Shown in pieces: positions 9,181-18,400 of a DNA stretch of 38,185 nt. Location of the stretch: positions 1-38,185 of the forward strand of contig CASFCK010000015.1 in assembly GCA_949293265.1 (NCBI GenBank). The letters run 5' to 3'. The stretch comes from an uncultured bacterium. Lineage in GTDB: Bacteria > Bacillota_I > Bacilli_A > Acholeplasmatales > Anaeroplasmataceae. A program made the position numbers and the translations under genes. Positions within the stretch are counted from its first letter, which is position 1, and each line of letters starts with the position of its first letter. The notes beneath the pieces were generated by a model. That model was not told the origin of the DNA. It searched no databases and was given only the letters and a program-made list of their open reading frames with translations.

Positions 9181-10056
9181 TTATTCAACTATTGTAGCTT
9201 TAGTCGCACCTATAGCTAATGCTCCTGGTCCGATATGACAAGAAACAGATAATGAAAGTGGATTACATATAACATTTGTAATGCCAAATTCATTTTTTAT
9301 TTCTTCAACAAATTGTAATGCTTCTTTTTCATTTTTAGTATAAGCTACATCAATATGAATATTATCAGTACGGTTATCGAAAGCTAAAAGATTTTTAATA
9401 TCTTCTTTAACTTGGTCTTTCATTATTCTCTTAGCATTTTCAAGCGTCCTCGTTTTCTTAAATGTATCTAATTTTTCCCCATGAATTTGTAAAATAGGCT
9501 TTATTTTTAATAGGGTTCCCATTAAATACACACCTTTAGAACATCTTCCGCCTTTACATAAATATTTAAGAGTATCAACGGTAATATAAATTGTTGAGTT
9601 ATGCATATTTTTCGTCAGAATTTCTAATACACTTGCTCCATCATAACCTTGTTTAGTTAATTCAATCGCATCTAAAACTGAACGTTTTTGCGTAATACTA
9701 ATTCGATGATTATCAACAACAAAAACTTTACCTGCATATGAATTTTGAGCTAATGTCTTAGCTGTGTTACAACTCATTGATAAACCACTTGACATTGGAA
9801 TATAAATTATTTGGTCATATTCTTTTAATAATTCATCCCACATAGATGAAATTACCCCTACACTAGGTTGGCTTGTACAAACATTAGCTGTATCATCTTC
9901 TAATAATTTGTAAAATTGTTCTTGCGTTAAATTTATATCTTCAAAGTATTCTTCACCATTAATCATAAAAGGCATCGGAATTACTTTAACACCTAATTCT
10001 TGAGCTTCTTTTTGCGTAATACCACTATTACTATCTGTCATTATCGCTACTTTCAT
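9181..10056 (-). CDS. DegV family fatty-acid-binding protein
   Basis: 291 residues, the standard length. It opens with M-K-V-A-I-M-T-D-S-N-S-G-I, the DegV N-terminal nucleotide-like fold start. Further conserved parts are T-S-Q-P-S (about 61-65), the S-S-G-L-S loop (about 89-93) that holds the fatty acid carboxylate, and the C-terminal H-I-G-P-G-A motif. FakB proteins of this family present exogenous fatty acids to the kinase FakA for phosphorylation and membrane incorporation. No fakA is in this window, so the FakB role is inferred. Single-gene transcription unit: own promoter (10083-10110) and own terminator. ATG start with GGAGTG. Confidence 0.92.
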   Translation of the reverse strand: MKVAIMTDSNSGITQKEAQELGVKVIPMPFMINGEEYFEDINLTQEQFYKLLEDDTANVCTSQPSVGVISSMWDELLKEYDQIIYIPMSSGLSMSCNTAKTLAQNSYAGKVFVVDNHRISITQKRSVLDAIELTKQGYDGASVLEILTKNMHNSTIYITVDTLKYLCKGGRCSKGVYLMGTLLKIKPILQIHGEKLDTFKKTRTLENAKRIMKDQVKEDIKNLLAFDNRTDNIHIDVAYTKNEKEALQFVEEIKNEFGITNVICNPLSLSVSCHIGPGALAIGATKATIVE

Positions 10057-10082
10057 ATTTATTCACTCCATTTCACTTCAAA

Positions 10083-10110
10083 ATTATATCAAAAATAGAT
10101 TTTTTTGCAA
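10083..10110 (-). promoter_or_regulatory. degV promoter
   Basis: Minus-strand TTGCAA (10110-10105), 16-base spacer, TATAAT (10088-10083) preceded by TGA (extended -10 character). It lies in the 76-base gap between the DUF308 gene and degV. Confidence 0.7.
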
Positions 10111-10132
10111 GGGAAATTTTGTAAAGCGTCTT

Positions 10133-10693
10133 TTACTTTAATTCTTTATAGCTTGCGTCTAAAATATTGTCCTTGTTTTTTTCTTTTTTGTATTCTAGAT
10201 AAGCCAAATATAAATTATAGATAGCAAATAAAATAATTAGAGCTCCTGCTATATATCTTACAATTTTAACAATACTGCCTATTCCAAATAATAAAATAAA
10301 TAGACCTAATAATAATGTGAATATTTCTTCATTTAATGTTTTAATTTTATTATCAGATAAAATTATTCTAAAAAGCGATATGACTAAAATTATAGAACCT
10401 ATGACTATATTTGCAACTCCGCCTCTAAAAATAAGCAAAAATAAGCCTAATAAAATTTGAGTTAAAGCACTACCTAATAAATATTTATTATAAATACTAT
10501 TACCAGTATAAGAGAATAATAACTTTAAAACTCCACTTATTAATAATATGATGCCAATTAAAAATGTCATAACACTAATAATATTTTCAATTGGTAAAAC
10601 AAAGAATAATATTCCAATTATAACTTCAATACCAGCAATAATTAATTTAGATTTAAAATCTTCTTTATATTTTCTTGATAACTGTATTGCCAT
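10133..10693 (-). CDS. DUF308/HdeD-like membrane protein
   Basis: 186 residues with about six hydrophobic helices between residues 17 and 168, and charged tails (N-terminal K-Y-K-E-D-F-K-S-K; C-terminal K-K-E-K-N-K-D). The pattern of paired helices with G-I-I-L-L-I-S-G and L-L-G-L-F-I-L-L-F-G resembles DUF308 (HdeD) repeats. HdeD is linked to acid stress in enterobacteria, but function in Firmicutes is unknown. ATG with GGGAGG upstream. The first 29 bases overlap the 3' end of the GH28 gene, so it is the last gene of that operon. No convincing terminator follows. Confidence 0.75.
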   Translation of the reverse strand: MAIQLSRKYKEDFKSKLIIAGIEVIIGILFFVLPIENIISVMTFLIGIILLISGVLKLLFSYTGNSIYNKYLLGSALTQILLGLFLLIFRGGVANIVIGSIILVISLFRIILSDNKIKTLNEEIFTLLLGLFILLFGIGSIVKIVRYIAGALIILFAIYNLYLAYLEYKKEKNKDNILDASYKELK

Positions 10694-12185
10694 TTATTAC
10701 AACCTCCCTACCTAAATTGCCATTAAATGTGACATTATCTAAATATAAATTATCTACATTCAATAAATATAATCCTACTCTTTGCATTAATTCTTTATGT
10801 TCGATCATAACCGGATAACCTGCTTCGGCATTTAAATCGTAATTAAATATAACATTTTTAAACGTCAAAGATTTAATACTTTCTTCTGGTAAGCCTAAAA
10901 AAACACCAGCTGCTAAAGAAACATTATTACAAATAATATTACTAAAACTAAAATTTTCTATATATGGGGTTGTAATATCGACTTTTTGTTTTTCTAATGT
11001 CCAAACATATGGCTCATGACCGCCTTTAGGCCCCATATTGTAAAACATATTAACAACAAAAGGAGTTAAGACATTATCCATTAAAATATCAGTAAAAGTA
11101 ATATCATAAATTTTACCATATCTACCTCTACCTCTTCTTGTTTTAATTCTTAAACCTCGGTCCGTATCCTTAAATATCGATTGTCTAACCACAACATTAT
11201 TTATTCCCCCACTAGATTCACTACCAAAAACAACTCCCCCATGTCCTCTTTGCATATAACAATTTCTTATCATTATATTAGAACATGGTTTTAAATATTT
11301 TTTGGCAAAATCGATCGTTCCACTTTTAATAGCTATGCAATCATCACCAACACTAAATCTTACACCTAGTATTAATACATTATCACAACAATCTGGATCT
11401 AAACCATCAGTCGTTGGCATATCAGCTGGGTTTTCAATTCTTAAATCTAAAAATGATAATTCGCTAGAAAAATAAGGATGAACATTCCAACACGCGGTAT
11501 TATGTATGAAAAAACCTGCCATAACAACGTTTTTTGAACGATTTAAAAATATGCCGAAAGGTCTACAAGCTATTCTTATTTCATTATGTCTTTGATACCA
11601 ATCACCCTTATACGCTTCCCCATCTATTTCTCCAAGACCAGCTAAAACTACATTTTCTACATTTATTCCGTTTATAATGCTTGCAAAAGTGTTTAATTCT
11701 TGACCTTCAAATGCGCCAAAATTATATTTATCTACTACACCTGGCAAAACCGCATATTTTAATCGGTCATGACTAGCAATTAATTTTGCTTCCTTATCTA
11801 AATAAACAGTTATATTTGATTTTAAAAATAATGATGTAATTAAATAAATTCCTTTATCGATATATACTGTACCTCCATCAGGACAACACAAAATAGCCGC
11901 TTGTAATTTAGTAGTATCATCATTAATTCCATCTTTATATGGGTTGAATAAATCAGTATGTAAACATAAAGTTTCCATCTTTGTTTTGACTTCAACTTCT
12001 TCATTTAAAACCTTAATCTTATAGCTCTTATTTGGTAATAAATCATAAATACCTATAACATTCTCTTTTCCTTTTTTATATAAACTTCCATTTACATAAA
12101 CTTCATATTCTAAATTGTTATAATAGATATATTCATTTTCTAATTCTAATATAACAAATCTAGTTCCTACTTCAATTGTTCTCAT
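10665..12185 (-). CDS. Glycoside hydrolase family 28 (polygalacturonase-like)
   Basis: 506 residues. A short N-terminal fibronectin-III-like domain (1-72) precedes a right-handed beta-helix. The GH28 motifs are all present: T-T-D-G-L-D-P-D (258-265), G-D-D-C-I-A-I-K-S-G (280-289), G-H-G-G (314-317) and R-I-K-T (346-349); Asp260, Asp281, Asp282, His315, Arg346 and Lys348 match the catalytic and substrate residues. GH28 enzymes hydrolyse galacturonide or related linkages in pectin. No signal peptide is seen, so the enzyme should act in the cytoplasm on imported oligosaccharides, as many gut-bacterial exo-acting members do. No transporter or uronate pathway is in the window. ATG with GAGGTAG. 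It overlaps the upstream small membrane-protein gene (14 bases) and the downstream DUF308 gene. Confidence 0.92.
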   Translation of the reverse strand: MRTIEVGTRFVILELENEYIYYNNLEYEVYVNGSLYKKGKENVIGIYDLLPNKSYKIKVLNEEVEVKTKMETLCLHTDLFNPYKDGINDDTTKLQAAILCCPDGGTVYIDKGIYLITSLFLKSNITVYLDKEAKLIASHDRLKYAVLPGVVDKYNFGAFEGQELNTFASIINGINVENVVLAGLGEIDGEAYKGDWYQRHNEIRIACRPFGIFLNRSKNVVMAGFFIHNTACWNVHPYFSSELSFLDLRIENPADMPTTDGLDPDCCDNVLILGVRFSVGDDCIAIKSGTIDFAKKYLKPCSNIMIRNCYMQRGHGGVVFGSESSGGINNVVVRQSIFKDTDRGLRIKTRRGRGRYGKIYDITFTDILMDNVLTPFVVNMFYNMGPKGGHEPYVWTLEKQKVDITTPYIENFSFSNIICNNVSLAAGVFLGLPEESIKSLTFKNVIFNYDLNAEAGYPVMIEHKELMQRVGLYLLNVDNLYLDNVTFNGNLGREVVINGNTVIKKI

Positions 12186-12432
12186 TTTCTACCTCTTTTT
12201 TTATTTTAAAATAATAAATACTAAACATAATAAAGCCACTTATCATAATGAGTAAACCTATAATTATTAATGTTATAAATATTATATGATTAGTTCCTCC
12301 TTTATTTTTAAATATCGCACTTAAAGCCGCACATATGATTCCTAAAGCTATTATAATAAAACTTATTAATTCTAATTTACGATATTTATTATATTTTTCT
12401 AAATCACTTGAAATTATTTTTTTATTTTTCAT
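12172..12432 (-). CDS. Small two-helix membrane protein
   Basis: About 86 residues with a basic N-terminus (M-K-N-K-K), two hydrophobic segments (roughly residues 21-43 and 51-75) and a charged C-terminus. Not recognised. The start is the ATG at 12432, since GGTGG lies five bases before it, whereas the in-frame ATG at 12456 lies in the U run of a terminator. First gene of the operon with GH28 and DUF308, and it overlaps GH28 by 14 bases. Function unknown. Confidence 0.65.
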   Translation of the reverse strand: MKNKKIISSDLEKYNKYRKLELISFIIIALGIICAALSAIFKNKGGTNHIIFITLIIIGLLIMISGFIMFSIYYFKIKKEVENENN

Positions 12433-12446
12433 TTTACCACCAATTA

Positions 12447-12475
12447 ATTCTACCATAAAAAAAAGAAGTTTTAAA
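12447..12475 (-). promoter_or_regulatory. Promoter of GH28 operon
   Basis: Minus-strand TTTAAA (12475-12470), 17-base spacer, TAGAAT (12452-12447) with TGG immediately upstream (extended -10). The -35 element is inside the stem of the upstream gene's terminator. Confidence 0.55.
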
Positions 12476-12481
12476 CTTCTT
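12457..12481 (-). terminator. Terminator of AAA ATPase gene
   Basis: A 9-bp stem AAGAAGTTT/AAACTTCTT (12463-12481) with a minimal loop, followed by eight U on the minus strand. The stop codon TAA of the ATPase is inside the stem. Confidence 0.8.
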
Positions 12482-13526
12482 TAAAAACATCTGCTAAATA
12501 CATTTTTTCAATATTATTTATTTCTCTAATATTTTCTTTATATTCTGACAATCTCTTATAATATGAACTATAATTATTAAAACTAGCTAAATAAATTTGA
12601 TCAGGTCTAAATAATTGCATTAAATGCGTGTTGTGTGAACTAAAGATAAGTTGGATTTGTTTTTCATTTGCTAGAGCTATTATTTTATCTAATATAAATG
12701 GATGAATATTAGTATCAAGATCATCGATTAGTAATAATGAATCTTTAGGACTGGCTAATAATAAGCTTAATATTAGATAAATATTAAAAGTTCCTTTTGA
12801 CAAATAGGTAATTGGCAAATAAAAAGCATCATATTTCATTTGATATTTATAGTCTTTTTTAACTATTTCATAATCACTAAATAATAAAAAATCATTAAAA
12901 ACAGCTTTTATTTCAGCTTGATATTTAATAAATAAATCATAAATATTATTATTGACTAAAGTTTTAGCAACCGTATTAATTCTATTATCTAATATAACAT
13001 TAATATTTGTTAAATAATCATATACATCAATAAATTTATCTTTAATTTCAATTAATAATGATTTATCTTTTAATTTTACTTCATTAAGATTATCGTAATA
13101 AAGATGTAACATATATTTATTATCTAATCTTTCAAATAAATTAATATTATTTTTGCTTAATGTTTCTTTTATTACTTTATAATCACCATAACTAAGGTGA
13201 TAATTATAAATATCATTAGCTAACTTGAAGGTTAATTCAAATTGGGAAATTAAATAATTTGCTTCTTTTTTAGCTTTAGCCTCTTGTTCTAATAAATAAT
13301 TGATTTCTAAAGGATAATTATCTCCTTCTAAAAAGAAACTACTTAAAAATGCCATTGCTTTAAACAAACTTGATTTACCACTACCATTATAACCATATAA
13401 TGCTAGTGGATTTACTATTGTGTTGTTATATACCATTTCATTTTTATAAACGTATCTTCCTTTAATAAAGTTTATTTCAACTTCTTTGATGCTAAAAACA
13501 TTACTTAGCTTTAAATTTAATAACAT
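12471..13526 (-). CDS. Stand-alone AAA/ABC-type ATPase (AAA_15/AAA_21-like)
   Basis: 351 residues. Walker A G-Y-N-G-S-G-K-S-S is near residue 45. A long insert rich in Lys/Asn/Tyr (about 75-240) replaces the coiled coil. A signature-like L-S-K-G-T-F (about 247), Walker B L-L-L-I-D-D-L-D (about 270) and the switch histidine in S-S-H-N-T-H (about 298) complete an SMC/Rad50-like head. No TOPRIM, HNH or RloB partner is seen, so a defence role like OLD or RloC is possible but unproven. The start is the ATG at 13526, seven bases after GAGGTG; the in-frame TTG at 13574 is part of the -35 box. Single-gene unit with its own promoter and terminator; a palindrome around the -10 suggests regulation. Confidence 0.82.
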   Translation of the reverse strand: MLLNLKLSNVFSIKEVEINFIKGRYVYKNEMVYNNTIVNPLALYGYNGSGKSSLFKAMAFLSSFFLEGDNYPLEINYLLEQEAKAKKEANYLISQFELTFKLANDIYNYHLSYGDYKVIKETLSKNNINLFERLDNKYMLHLYYDNLNEVKLKDKSLLIEIKDKFIDVYDYLTNINVILDNRINTVAKTLVNNNIYDLFIKYQAEIKAVFNDFLLFSDYEIVKKDYKYQMKYDAFYLPITYLSKGTFNIYLILSLLLASPKDSLLLIDDLDTNIHPFILDKIIALANEKQIQLIFSSHNTHLMQLFRPDQIYLASFNNYSSYYKRLSEYKENIREINNIEKMYLADVFKEV

Positions 13527-13539
13527 ATGTATCACCTCT

Positions 13540-13574
13540 ACACTTATTATAATACAAGTGTATAAAATATACAA
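13540..13574 (-). promoter_or_regulatory. AAA ATPase promoter with palindrome over the -10
   Basis: Minus-strand TTGTAT (13574-13569), 17-base spacer, TATAAT (13551-13546). The inverted repeat ACACTT (13540-13545) / AAGTGT (13556-13561) brackets the -10 box symmetrically and would suit a dimeric repressor. Binding by any regulator is inference. Confidence 0.65.
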
Positions 13575-13575
13575 T

Positions 13576-13601
13576 AAAAAGCTCCTAGAAAACTAGGAAG
13601 C
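13576..13601 (-). terminator. Terminator of small membrane-protein gene
   Basis: Stem GCTTCCTAG/CTAGGAGC (one mismatch or bulge) with a TTTT loop and five U after it on the minus strand. The U run stops one base before the -35 box of the ATPase promoter. Confidence 0.85.
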
Positions 13602-13606
13602 CTAAA

Positions 13607-13840
13607 TTAAGCTAAAATTAATTTTTTATTTAGTAAATACATTACTAAATCAATCCAACCAATAATAGTACCTACAAATATTGATAAAATGAACATAACT
13701 AGTGAAATTGCATCTCTTTTTCTTAAGAAAATAGATAATCTTAAAACAATTTCACAAATATGATTTACAACAGGTATTAACAATAATAAAATTACTGCAA
13801 TGGGTGGAAATTGTAAAAAACTCTTATCTAATTGTTCCAT
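13607..13840 (-). CDS. Small membrane protein, unknown
   Basis: 77 residues with two hydrophobic helices (about 12-33 and 45-70), the second containing G-T-I-I-G-W-I-D, joined by a basic loop (R-L-S-I-F-L-R-K-R-D). It resembles small inner-membrane proteins that share a GW(I/L)xD motif, but I do not recognise a named family. ATG with AAAGGA about ten bases upstream. A possible promoter lies before it (TATAAT, 13875-13870) and a clear terminator follows. Confidence 0.6.
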   Translation of the reverse strand: MEQLDKSFLQFPPIAVILLLLIPVVNHICEIVLRLSIFLRKRDAISLVMFILSIFVGTIIGWIDLVMYLLNKKLILA

Positions 13841-13888
13841 ATTCTAATTCCTTTCTTAATTTAATAGAAATTATAATAATCAAACTTA

Positions 13889-14200
13889 TTACATATTAAA
13901 GCTGATTGCGCCAAAAATAACTAGGACTAATACACAAACCCAAAATAAGATTTGAACCCACATTTTTTGGCCTCTAACAAAACGCCAGCCAGGAATTACT
14001 ACTGCTGCAACTAGTAATACAGTAGCGATTGTATTTAAAACGCCACCAGCACTAAAGCTTGCGCCTACTAAACTAACGATACCATTAATAGCAAAAATAA
14101 CACCAGCGATCACAACTGCGAAAAATGCACAGATACCTGCAATCTTATTCCAACTTGTTGTGCTTGATGTTTTAGTTGTTGTTGTCTTTTTTGTTGCCAT
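13889..14200 (-). CDS. Three-helix membrane protein, unknown
   Basis: 103 residues. A Thr/Lys/Ser-rich cytosolic leader (about residues 2-17) precedes three hydrophobic segments (about 20-45, 53-74 and 80-101). The start is the ATG at 14200, nine bases after AAGGAG; an in-frame ATG at 14218 has no such site. It lies 34 bases after trmD with no visible terminator between them, so it may be read from the addB-addA-rimM-trmD transcript. Codon use is less AT-biased than in the neighbours (several GCT/GCG/GTT/GTC codons), consistent with high expression or a different history. Function unknown. Confidence 0.65.
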   Translation of the reverse strand: MATKKTTTTKTSSTTSWNKIAGICAFFAVVIAGVIFAINGIVSLVGASFSAGGVLNTIATVLLVAAVVIPGWRFVRGQKMWVQILFWVCVLVLVIFGAISFNM

Positions 14201-14234
14201 TTTATTATCTCCTTCCATCTTTAAAGTATATTAT

Positions 14235-14969
14235 TTATTTAGTTGTTTGTAAAGCTTCTTTTTTTATTTTCTCTAACATTTCTTGTTCTTCTTGATTTAG
14301 TTCATATTTAGAAAATAGATCTTTTCTGCGCAAATAAGTTGTTTTTAAACTTTCATATAATCTATATTTTCTTATTTCTTCATGATTACCATTTACTAAT
14401 ACTTGCGGTACTTCAGAACCTAAAAAATTAAAAGGTCTTGTATATTGTGGGTATTCTAAAAGACCAGTTTGAAAACTATCATCTTCATATGAACCTTTTG
14501 TTAGAACATCCTTTTGTAAACGAATCACGCTATCAGCTATTACCATAGCCGCTATTTCACCGCCTGTTAGGACATAATCGCCAATACTTATCTCTTCATC
14601 TACATATTGACAAACTCGTTCATCGAAGCCTTCATAATGTCCGCATAATATAATTATTTCTTTTTCTTTAGCTAATGAGTTTACTATTTGTTGATTATAA
14701 GTTTTACCCTTTGGTGTAGTTAGTATTACTTTACTAGCGTTTGTTTTATTAGCATCAAGCGCTCTTTTTACTACATCTACTTTAATAACCATTCCAACCC
14801 CACCGCCATAAGGTGTATCATCAACATGATTATGCTTATCATTAGCATAGGCCCTAAGATCGATCAATTCAACTTCTACTAGATTGTTATTAATCGCTCT
14901 TTTTATTATTGATGTTTCTAAAAAGGGAATAAACATTTCTTTAAATAAGGTAATAATTTTTATTTTCAT
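14235..14969 (-). CDS. trmD: tRNA (guanine-N1)-methyltransferase
   Basis: 244 residues, normal TrmD length. The trefoil-knot SAM site is clear: G-H-Y-E-G-F-D-E-R-V (about 113-122) and Y-V-L-T-G-G-E-I-A-A (about 132-141), with the catalytic Asp in the C-terminal linker (E-D-D-S-F-Q-T-G). It methylates G37 of tRNAs with a G36 and prevents +1 frameshifting. The ATG overlaps the rimM stop by four bases (ATGA), the usual rimM-trmD coupling. rplS, which normally follows trmD in Firmicutes, is absent here. Confidence 0.97.
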   Translation of the reverse strand: MKIKIITLFKEMFIPFLETSIIKRAINNNLVEVELIDLRAYANDKHNHVDDTPYGGGVGMVIKVDVVKRALDANKTNASKVILTTPKGKTYNQQIVNSLAKEKEIIILCGHYEGFDERVCQYVDEEISIGDYVLTGGEIAAMVIADSVIRLQKDVLTKGSYEDDSFQTGLLEYPQYTRPFNFLGSEVPQVLVNGNHEEIRKYRLYESLKTTYLRRKDLFSKYELNQEEQEMLEKIKKEALQTTK

Positions 14970-15448
14970 AACAAACCATCTATTTCATTAATTATTATTT
15001 TATCAACTAAAACGTCTTTAATAAAATATTCATTAAAAGGAATCAATTTATTTTTACCATCTTTTAGACAAACTAAATATTTACCTTGTGGTAATTCCCT
15101 AATATCAACAACTTTAGCTCTTAATTCATTGTCTTGATTATAAATATCTTTACCGATCAAATCTGAATAATAATATTCATTAGGGCCTAAATCACTATCC
15201 TCACATAAAGCATATAAGTCTTTACCTACTAAAGGCAATATTTTATTAATATCATCATAACCCTTAAAACTAACAATTAAAGGCGTGCCTTCTTTTACAT
15301 CTTTTATGTACAAAGCTTCGTAATCTTCATTTTTTAAATATACTATTTTATTTTTTTTAAATCTTGGAAAATCACTACTATTTAATACTTTAACTTCCCC
15401 TTTTAAGCCATGCGGCTTTAAAATCTTACCACATATATTATAATTCAT
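14966..15448 (-). CDS. rimM: Ribosome maturation factor RimM
   Basis: 160 residues. The N-terminal RimM domain begins G-K-I-L-K-P-H-G-L-K-G-E-V-K-V (about 7-21), and the C-terminal PRC-barrel is at about 90-160. It binds S19 and helps mature the 3' domain of 16S rRNA in the 30S subunit. The first 11 bases overlap addA, so rimM is translated from the addBA transcript here, unlike the usual rpsP-khpA-rimM order. Confidence 0.95.
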   Translation of the reverse strand: MNYNICGKILKPHGLKGEVKVLNSSDFPRFKKNKIVYLKNEDYEALYIKDVKEGTPLIVSFKGYDDINKILPLVGKDLYALCEDSDLGPNEYYYSDLIGKDIYNQDNELRAKVVDIRELPQGKYLVCLKDGKNKLIPFNEYFIKDVLVDKIIINEIDGLL

Positions 15449-18400
15449 CAGTTAAATCTTTAACCTCCAATCTTAAAATGCTAACTAAATAAACAAAAAT
15501 AGGTTTAGTCGTAAACGTCTTTAAATATCTATAATAAACACTAAGTTGCCGTTTATATTCTTCTTTGTCTAAATGAGCCAATTTATAATCAATGATCACA
15601 TAATGATCATCATATTCTAACAACAAATCCATTATACCATAATATGATTTATCTTGTTCAGTAAAATAAAATTCATATTCTTGATAAATATTAGCTTTTT
15701 CAATATCTTTAAATAGTTCAAGGCTTAGTAAATCCTTAATTTTAGTTTTATATTCAGCTTTAACCAAACTATAGTCAGGTTTCTTCAAATCTAAACAGGC
15801 TAAAGTTTCATGAATATTAGTACCAAGCTCTAAAACATACCTTGTTTCTTTATTTATTATCCCTAAACTGTTTTTAGAAATTTCCCCTTTTACTAAAACT
15901 TTAGAATGGTAATTTTTATTTGGATATGAAATGTTTTTACCTTCTTTTGTTATGATATCATTTATTTTAGCAACGTTATATTCATGAGTTAAACCTAATT
16001 CTTCTTTCTTTACTTTTTTACTAAATTTATTTATAACATCGGCTTTAATAAGCATATCTTTAAAGGTTTTTAAATCAGCATTATAGTTATCTTTATCATT
16101 TACAATTAATATTATTTTTTCTCTTGCTCTAGTTAAGGCTACATATAATAATCTAACCTTTTCTGATAGTTCTTTATTTTTTTCTGTTTCTCTATCTAAA
16201 ATTCCTATTGCGGATTTATCGTTGTTTTCACCAGATTTTTTTACATAAATACCATAATCTAAAGATAAATTGAATCTTTTTTTATCTTCAACATTATTCT
16301 TTTTAGAATCTAAAAAGGGGAAAATACAATAAGGATATTCTAAGCCCTTTGAATGATGAATTGTCATTAATCTTACTTCATCATCAGCTAATGATTCACT
16401 TTTATATTCTAATTTACTATCACTATTAATTAAATCAGCTAGAAACTTAGCACTTTTAATAAAATCATAACCTAATTTACTATAATTAACTAATAAATCA
16501 CCTATATAATCTATAATAGTTAAAGAATTTTCAACATTACCAATAAGTGGTAATTTCTCATAAAGTTTTATTTTGTTAATAATAGTATAATATGTAGCTA
16601 AAGAATCACCAGCAAGGTCAATTTGCTTTAATTCATTTAAAATATCTATATTATAATTATTATTAACAATAATATTATAGATATCTTCATCATTATATTC
16701 CATTATAAAACTACGTAAAAAGCTAGTCAAATCTCGTTTAAAATAAGCATCATTATTATCTTCATTTAGATCACAAACTAAATTTAATGTAGCAATAATT
16801 GTCTTAGTTAAGTCATTATCTTTTATATCTAAATTCTTTTCTATGCTTAATGGAATACCTAAATATTCAAATATTTTTTTAAATAAAATAAAGTTTGTCG
16901 ATTTATCAACAATTATAGCGATATCTTTATAACTAGTTTTTCTTAACCCTTTACTTGTATAAGTATAATTATTATTTATTAATTCTTTAACTTTATTCGC
17001 ACAAATAAATATTTCTAATTCCGCTTTACTATACTCTTCATCATCACTATAGCTTAAGACCTCCATTTCATAATTTGATTTAGCATAATCGTCATAATTT
17101 AATAAACCATAGTGCATTTGCCCATCTAAAAGATAATTAGCATCACCAACATCATTAGTCATTATACTACAAAAAACTAAATTAATAGCGTTTAAAACTT
17201 CTTTACGTGAACGAAAGTTTTTATTTAAATCTATTTTCATTCCTTGTTTATTTTTTTTATAATTTTGATATTTTGTTTTAAAAATATATGGGTTAGCATT
17301 CCTAAAGCGATAAATAGATTGTTTTATATCACCAACCATATATAAATTATCATTTGTGATATATGATAAAAATGTTTCTTGTAAATCAGATGTATCTTGA
17401 TATTCATCTACTAATATTTCTTTAAGTTTCATTAATTCTTGTCTAACATCTTGATTGTTTTTTACTAATTCGATAGCTAATTTAGCTATATCAGTAAATG
17501 TATAATAAGAATATTTTTTCTTGAATAATTCTACTTCTTTATTTAATTTTAAAATAATTTTAATTAAAAATAAAATATCTCCCTTATTATTCAATAAATC
17601 TTGATAAACACTTTCTTCATTAGGATAAATAGCTAAAAACCTCAATTTTAGATCCGTTATTTTTTTACTAAGCTTATTTTTTTCATCTTTAACATTATCT
17701 AGAGTTCCTTTTTTTAAGCTTGGTAATTTAATATTGTTAATAAAATCAACTAATTCATCATAGTTATTAATATGATCTAATTCATATATTAAGCTTTGTA
17801 AATAGGTGTTTAATTTATCATTTTCTTCATCTAAAATTGTAGTCAAATTATAGATGGTTTCTTTTAATTTACTAAATTCATTTAGTACTAAAGTTGTATA
17901 TGAATTTAGTAAATTTTTTATTTTATCTTCATTATAAAAGGTTTTTTCATAATCATTTAAATAAGTATTAGTATCTACTAATAAATCTAATTTATTAGAT
18001 AGTTCAATTATATTATCAATGATAACTTTATCATCTTTGACATTTTCTCTAATTAAAAAATTATAAAACTCTTTATCATTAGTATTATATAAATCTTCTA
18101 ATATTGTAGTTAAAATTCTTTTTTTCTCTTCGCTAATTATATTATTATCCGCTATCCCTATTTGAGGATCAATATCTAAATAATAATAATATTTTTTAAC
18201 TAAAGCTAAAGCATAGGCATCAAATGTAGTAATATTAGCATTTAATGTTAAATTAGCTTCTTCTATAAATCCATTACTTAAAAGTTTACGATAAATACGT
18301 TCTTTCATTTCTAAAGCGGCTGCCTTAGTAAAAGTTAATATTAATAAATCATTAATACTATTACCTTCAGCAATGAATTCTAAAACCCGTTCTGATAAGA

